Assembly (NCBI GenBank): GCA_937907485.1 | Contig: CALESR010000045.1 | Coordinates: forward strand, 1-8,492 | Direction: 5' to 3' | DNA length: 8,492 bases | Source of the DNA: an uncultured Paracoccaceae bacterium | GTDB taxonomy: Bacteria; Pseudomonadota; Alphaproteobacteria; Rhodobacterales; Rhodobacteraceae | Shown: positions 5,536-8,492 of the stretch, piece after piece | Layout: every line of letters starts with the position of its first letter | Position numbering within the stretch: the first letter of the stretch is position 1 | The notes under the pieces: generated by a model | Told to the model about the DNA's origin: nothing | Database searches by the model: none | Seen by the model: only the letters and a program-made list of their open reading frames with translations | Position numbers and translations under genes: made by a program

Positions 5536-6664
5536 AGTAAACTTTGCCCTTGTCGACGCGCTTCGAGAACTCGGTCTCGCCACCCGTCGCCAACAGTTTC
5601 GCCTGTTCCACCCACTGGTCACGGGTCGCCCGGCCCTTGAAGCCCTCAAGGTTCGAATCCACCCAGGCCAGTTCCGCCGCGGTCCAGCCCGCGATCTGGT
5701 CAAAGTGGTAAAAGCCCAAGGTGTTGCACAGCACTTCCAGCTTCGGCCCGATGCCCTTGATCCGCTTCAGATCATCCGCCCCACCGGCCCGCGCCGCCGC
5801 CAGCGCGACCGGGCGTGCAGCCTCGACCGGCGCCGCAGGCGCAGCAGCCGGAGCCGCAGCCGGCGCCGAAGCCGCCTCGATGGCCGCTGCCTTGTCCACC
5901 GGGGCCTTGCCCAGACGGCTGGACACCGGCTTGCCATCGGCCCGCGTTGCCGCGCGCGGTTTTTCACCCAGCCAAGGGGTCAGCAGCGGCACTTCGGTGC
6001 CGTCGATGCGTTTGACCGTGTCGCCAATCGCCAGCGCCAGCGCGACCGAGCCGTTGTGCGCCTCGTCCCGCGCTCCTTGCAGCGAGGTCAGCCCCGACTT
6101 CGGCTCGGCCGCGAACCGACCGTTCTGCGGCCCCGGCACCGGCACACGCCCGGCGGCCAGCTCGTCGAGGATCCAGGCGAATTTCTCGGCCGTCAGGTCC
6201 TCGTAATAATCCTTGCCGATCTGCACCATCGGCGCATTGGCGCAAGAGCCCAGACACTCGACCTCTTCCCACGAGAACTTGCCATCCGCCGACAGCGTGT
6301 GCGCATGGGGCGCGATCTTGTCATGGCAGACGCGGATCAGATCCTCGGCGCCGCAGATCATGCACGACAGCGTGCCGCAGACCTGCACATGCGCGACCGA
6401 CCCCACCGGGGCCAGTTGGAACATGAAGTAGAAGGTCGCCACTTCCAGCGCGCGGATATAGGCCATGCCCAGCATGTCGGCGACATGCTCGATGGCGGGG
6501 CGGGTCAGCCAGCCCTCTTGCTCCTGCGCGCGCCACAGCAGCGGGATGATGGCGCTGGCCTGACGCCCCGCCGGGTATTTGCTGATCTGCCCCGCCGCCC
6601 AGGCCTGATTGGCGGGCGAAAAGGCAAAGCTGGCGGGCTGTTCGTGATGCAGACGACGTAGCAT
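5534..6664 (-). CDS. nuoE: NADH-quinone oxidoreductase subunit E (NuoE, 24-kDa/Nqo2 type) with C-terminal helix-hairpin-helix-like extension
   Basis: This is the [2Fe-2S] (N1a) flavoprotein subunit that pairs with NuoF in the cytoplasmic NADH-dehydrogenase module. I start it at MLRRL (376 aa): an AGGAG lies at 6672-6676, 7 nt upstream, and MLRRL matches Paracoccus Nqo2 as I recall it. An ATG 66 nt further upstream lacks such support and would overlap the previous gene. The core is residues 1 to about 232. Cluster ligands are C96 and C101 (C-x4-C in VCGTLSC) and C137 and C141 (CLGSC). Other signatures are RALEVATFYFMF and the end of the core, IDGTEVPLLTPWL. Usual lengths are about 166 aa (E. 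coli) and about 239 aa (Paracoccus), so some 140 residues are extra. These comprise an Ala/Pro-rich linker (about 257-295) and a domain from about 297 to 362 with LKRIKGIGPKLE, typical of helix-hairpin-helix or H3TH (COG3743-like) folds. Similar extensions occur in related bacteria, I believe. N1a chemistry is secure; the extension's role is unknown. Confidence 0.97.
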   Translation of the reverse strand: MLRRLHHEQPASFAFSPANQAWAAGQISKYPAGRQASAIIPLLWRAQEQEGWLTRPAIEHVADMLGMAYIRALEVATFYFMFQLAPVGSVAHVQVCGTLSCMICGAEDLIRVCHDKIAPHAHTLSADGKFSWEEVECLGSCANAPMVQIGKDYYEDLTAEKFAWILDELAAGRVPVPGPQNGRFAAEPKSGLTSLQGARDEAHNGSVALALAIGDTVKRIDGTEVPLLTPWLGEKPRAATRADGKPVSSRLGKAPVDKAAAIEAASAPAAAPAAAPAAPVEAARPVALAAARAGGADDLKRIKGIGPKLEVLCNTLGFYHFDQIAGWTAAELAWVDSNLEGFKGRATRDQWVEQAKLLATGGETEFSKRVDKGKVY

Positions 6665-6719
6665 CAAATTGCTCCTGTCAGGCACCGGCACCGGGCCGGG
6701 AAAACGCGGGCGCAGGGGG
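6665..6719 (-). other. 55-nt spacer before nuoE with a small GC hairpin
   Basis: This is one of only two junctions in the window longer than 20 nt. It contains an inverted repeat at 6685-6699 (5-bp stem CCGGC/GCCGG, 5-nt loop) and a tandem GGTGCC repeat. No T-run follows on the transcribed strand, so it is not a standard terminator. It may be an mRNA structure or processing site, but in DNA this GC-rich, short stems arise easily. Confidence 0.35.
6672..6676 (-). promoter_or_regulatory. Shine-Dalgarno AGGAG fixing the nuoE start
   Basis: On the minus strand AGGAG is followed by a 7-nt spacer and the ATG at 6664-6662. This decides the start at MLRRL over the in-frame ATG at 6730, which lies inside the end of the preceding gene and has no comparable site. 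Confidence 0.8.
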
Positions 6720-7385
6720 TCACTGGTCACCCCCGCTCTGGATATGAACCTCGGGCGCCGGGTGGCTGGCCTCCCAGTCGGTCAGGATTTGCGCCAGCGC
6801 CGGGGCATCGCCCGCGGCATCGGCAGCGCAGAAATCGGCGGTCAGCGAGAAGGTCAGGCCATCCTCGGACACCGCGCCCAGACCGGAGTCGATCAGAACG
6901 GTGACCACTTCGCGGCTTTCCTCGGGGCCGATGCCCAGAGGCGGCAGAACCTGCGCGGCGGCCTCCTCGGTCAGGATGCACCCGGCACCGCGAACCGCGC
7001 CGACAAACTCGGCGCCGCGTTCGGCGGTGAACCCGGGGCGCCAGACCTCGAGCAGCGGGCCCATCTCGGCCTCTTGCGCCACGAAGGCCGCGGTAATCAG
7101 CGCCAGCGACTCGTCGCCCTCGACGACACACAGCGCCTCGGACAGCGTCAGCGTGTCGAAATCCTCGGACAGGGTAATCAATTCGCCGCCAAACAGCGTA
7201 TCGACAAAGGCCTGAACCTCGTCACCGCCCAGCCCCAGGGGGGCCAGCATGCCCTCGGCCTGATCGCCGGTCATCATGCAGCCATTGGCGCGCACCGCAT
7301 CGACCATCAGCGCCGCGCGTTCGGGCGTGAAGGCCAGCGCCGGTGCGGCGACAAGGCAAAGGCCAAGGGCGGCGGCAATCCTCAC
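6720..7385 (-). CDS. Exported protein with two tandem Cys-pair repeats, nuoD-nuoE interval
   Basis: Function unknown; I do not recognise a named family. It has 221 residues, starting at GTG (7385-7383). The start is supported by GAGG at 7393-7396 with a 7-nt spacer and by the 4-nt GTGA overlap with the nuoD stop. Residues 1-18 look like a signal peptide with an ALA cleavage site, so the mature protein would begin FTPER and act in the periplasm. The mature protein is an internal duplication. Residues 19-86 and 119-186 align without gaps, with about 28 of 68 positions identical by my count (shared FTxER, VxAVR, GC, LxPLGxG, SED, final Cys). The four mature cysteines, C36, C86, C136 and C186, are exactly 50 residues apart. 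Each repeat therefore has one Cys near its first third and one at its end, consistent with one disulfide per repeat. A short acidic/polar tail follows. Its position in the operon suggests co-expression with complex I, not necessarily subunit status. Confidence 0.85.
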   Translation of the reverse strand: MRIAAALGLCLVAAPALAFTPERAALMVDAVRANGCMMTGDQAEGMLAPLGLGGDEVQAFVDTLFGGELITLSEDFDTLTLSEALCVVEGDESLALITAAFVAQEAEMGPLLEVWRPGFTAERGAEFVGAVRGAGCILTEEAAAQVLPPLGIGPEESREVVTVLIDSGLGAVSEDGLTFSLTADFCAADAAGDAPALAQILTDWEASHPAPEVHIQSGGDQ

Positions 7386-8492
7386 CGGTCGACCTCGCCA
7401 AACACGATATCCATGGTGCCGATGATCGCCGCCACATCGGCCAGCAGATGGCCCTTGGCGACATAATCCATCGACTGCAGGTGCAGATAGCCCGGCGCGC
7501 GGATCTTGGCGCGGTAGGGTTTGTTGCTGCCGTCCGCCACCAGATAGACGCCGAATTCGCCCTTGGGCGCCTCGACCGCCGCGTAGACTTCGCCCGCCGG
7601 AACGTGGAACCCCTCGGTATACAGCTTGAAATGGTGGATCAGGCTTTCCATCGAGGTCTTCATGTCGGCGCGCGACGGCGGGGTGATCTTGCCGCGGGCC
7701 AGAATGTCGCCCTGCCCTTCGGGCGCGCGCAGTTTGGCAATCGCCTGCCGGATGATCGAGGTCGACTCGCGCATCTCGGCCATTCGGCAGAGGTAGCGGT
7801 CATAACAATCGCCGTTCTTGCCCACCGGGATCTTGAACTCGAATTCGTCATAACATTCATAGGGTTGGCTGCGGCGCAAATCCCACGCCAGCCCCGAACC
7901 GCGCACCATCACGCCCGAATAGCCCCAGTCGAGGATATCCTGCTCGGTAATCACGCCGATATCGGCGTTGCGCTGCTTGAAGATGCGGTTCTCGGTCAGC
8001 AGCCCGTCGATGTCGTCCAGCGCCTTGGGAAAGGCCTCGGCCCAGGCCTCGATATCGTCGATCAGCGCGGGCGGCAGGTCCTGATGCACGCCACCGGGGC
8101 GGAAATACGCCGCGTGCAGCCGCGCGCCGCAGGCCCGCTCGTAAAAGATCATCAGCTTTTCGCGCTCTTCAAACCCCCACAGCGGCGGGGTCAGCGCGCC
8201 GACGTCCATCGCCTGCGTGGTGACGTTGAGGAGGTGGTTCAGCACCCGGCCGATTTCGGAAAACAGCACGCGGATCAGCGAGGCCCGGCGCGGCACGACC
8301 GTGCCGGTCAGCCGCTCGATCGCCAGACACCAGGCGTGCTCCTGATTCATCGGCGCGACATAGTCCAGCCGGTCGAAATAGGGCAGGTTCTGCAGATAGG
8401 TCCGCGATTCCATCAGCTTTTCGGTGCCGCGGTGCAACAGGCCGATATGCGGATCGCAGCGCTCGACGATCTCGCCGTCCAGCTCCAGCACC
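7382..8492 (-). CDS. nuoD: NADH-quinone oxidoreductase subunit D (NuoD, 49-kDa/Nqo4 type), 5'-truncated by window edge
   Basis: NuoD is a subunit of the complex I connecting module on the cytoplasmic side. With NuoB and NuoH it builds the quinone-reduction pocket. The visible part is 369 codons plus TGA. The family length of about 410 implies that roughly 40 N-terminal residues lie beyond the edge, including the HGVLR loop with the quinone-binding His. The first visible codon is GTG (Val in VLELDGEIVE), an internal residue and not a start. Family signatures seen are DPHIGLLHRGTEKL (fragment residues 13-26), RLDYVAPMNQEHAW (41-54), PLWGFEEREKLMIFYERACG (near 100), MVRGSGLAWDLRRSQPYECY and the C-terminal FGEVDR. 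Tyr44 of the fragment, in RLDYV, corresponds to the conserved quinone-contacting Tyr of the 49-kDa subunit. The stop overlaps the next gene's start in GTGA, which suggests translational coupling. No frameshift is seen, and identification is secure. Confidence 0.98.
   Translation of the reverse strand, partial: VLELDGEIVERCDPHIGLLHRGTEKLMESRTYLQNLPYFDRLDYVAPMNQEHAWCLAIERLTGTVVPRRASLIRVLFSEIGRVLNHLLNVTTQAMDVGALTPPLWGFEEREKLMIFYERACGARLHAAYFRPGGVHQDLPPALIDDIEAWAEAFPKALDDIDGLLTENRIFKQRNADIGVITEQDILDWGYSGVMVRGSGLAWDLRRSQPYECYDEFEFKIPVGKNGDCYDRYLCRMAEMRESTSIIRQAIAKLRAPEGQGDILARGKITPPSRADMKTSMESLIHHFKLYTEGFHVPAGEVYAAVEAPKGEFGVYLVADGSNKPYRAKIRAPGYLHLQSMDYVAKGHLLADVAAIIGTMDIVFGEVDR

Noticed and set aside
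5780..5900. GC-rich imperfect repeats as a DNA repeat element
   Set aside because: They encode the Ala/Pro-rich linker of NuoE in frame; low-complexity protein coding explains them.
5498..6661. 387-codon plus-strand open frame mirroring nuoE
   Set aside because: Same artefact; its extent simply follows the coding region on the other strand.
6685..6699. Hairpin before nuoE as a terminator
   Set aside because: It has a 5-bp stem and no following T-run, and the operon continues directly with nuoE.
6662..6730. Upstream in-frame ATG for nuoE (22 extra residues)
   Set aside because: The start at 6664 has AGGAG at ideal spacing and matches the family N-terminus MLRRL. The upstream one overlaps the preceding gene and adds a Pro-rich leader not seen in the family.
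6669..7466. 265-codon plus-strand open frame opposite the duplicated exported protein
   Set aside because: The minus-strand gene has a signal peptide, repeat structure, ribosome site and operon fit; the plus-strand frame has none of these.

Overview
The window is a stretch of a respiratory complex I (NADH:quinone oxidoreductase, nuo) operon. Every gene lies on the minus strand, so it reads from high to low coordinates. The DNA is very GC-rich. The Nuo proteins closely resemble, as far as I remember, those of Paracoccus denitrificans and Rhodobacter: NuoE starts MLRRL and NuoD ends FGEVDR. Unidentified reading frames between the nuo genes are also typical of that group. I therefore place the source in the alphaproteobacterial Rhodobacteraceae/Paracoccaceae. 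I cannot name a genus or species.

Gene order in the direction of transcription: nuoD (5' end cut by the window edge), a 221-aa exported protein made of two Cys-containing repeats, nuoE with a long C-terminal extension carrying a helix-hairpin-helix-like domain, a 72-aa two-helix membrane protein, nuoF, a 121-nt spacer with a palindrome, a 119-aa exported protein, a 137-aa exported protein (DUF5333-like), nuoG, a 138-aa lipoprotein, and nuoH (3' end cut by the window edge). Spacing is tight: several stop/start junctions are 3 nt apart or overlapping. The only spacers longer than 20 nt are 55 nt (before nuoE) and 121 nt (after nuoF). I see no convincing promoter or rho-independent terminator, so the whole stretch is probably one transcript driven from upstream of nuoA, outside the window.

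How the parts work together: NuoF (FMN, NADH site, cluster N3), NuoE (N1a) and NuoG (N1b, N4, N5) form the cytoplasmic NADH-oxidising arm. NuoD helps form the quinone pocket, and NuoH is the membrane subunit that roofs this pocket and starts the proton path. The Fe-S ligands of E, F and G are all present, and NuoG lacks the optional N7 cluster, as in mitochondria and Paracoccus.

The unusual content is the five accessory genes. Four have signal sequences, and in each the mature part has an even number of non-lipid cysteines, as expected for disulfide-bonded periplasmic proteins, although the subunits encoded beside them are mostly cytoplasmic. URFs inside nuo clusters of this family are already known, so their presence is not new, but their function is, to my knowledge, unassigned. 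No mobile element, CRISPR array, tRNA or rRNA was seen.
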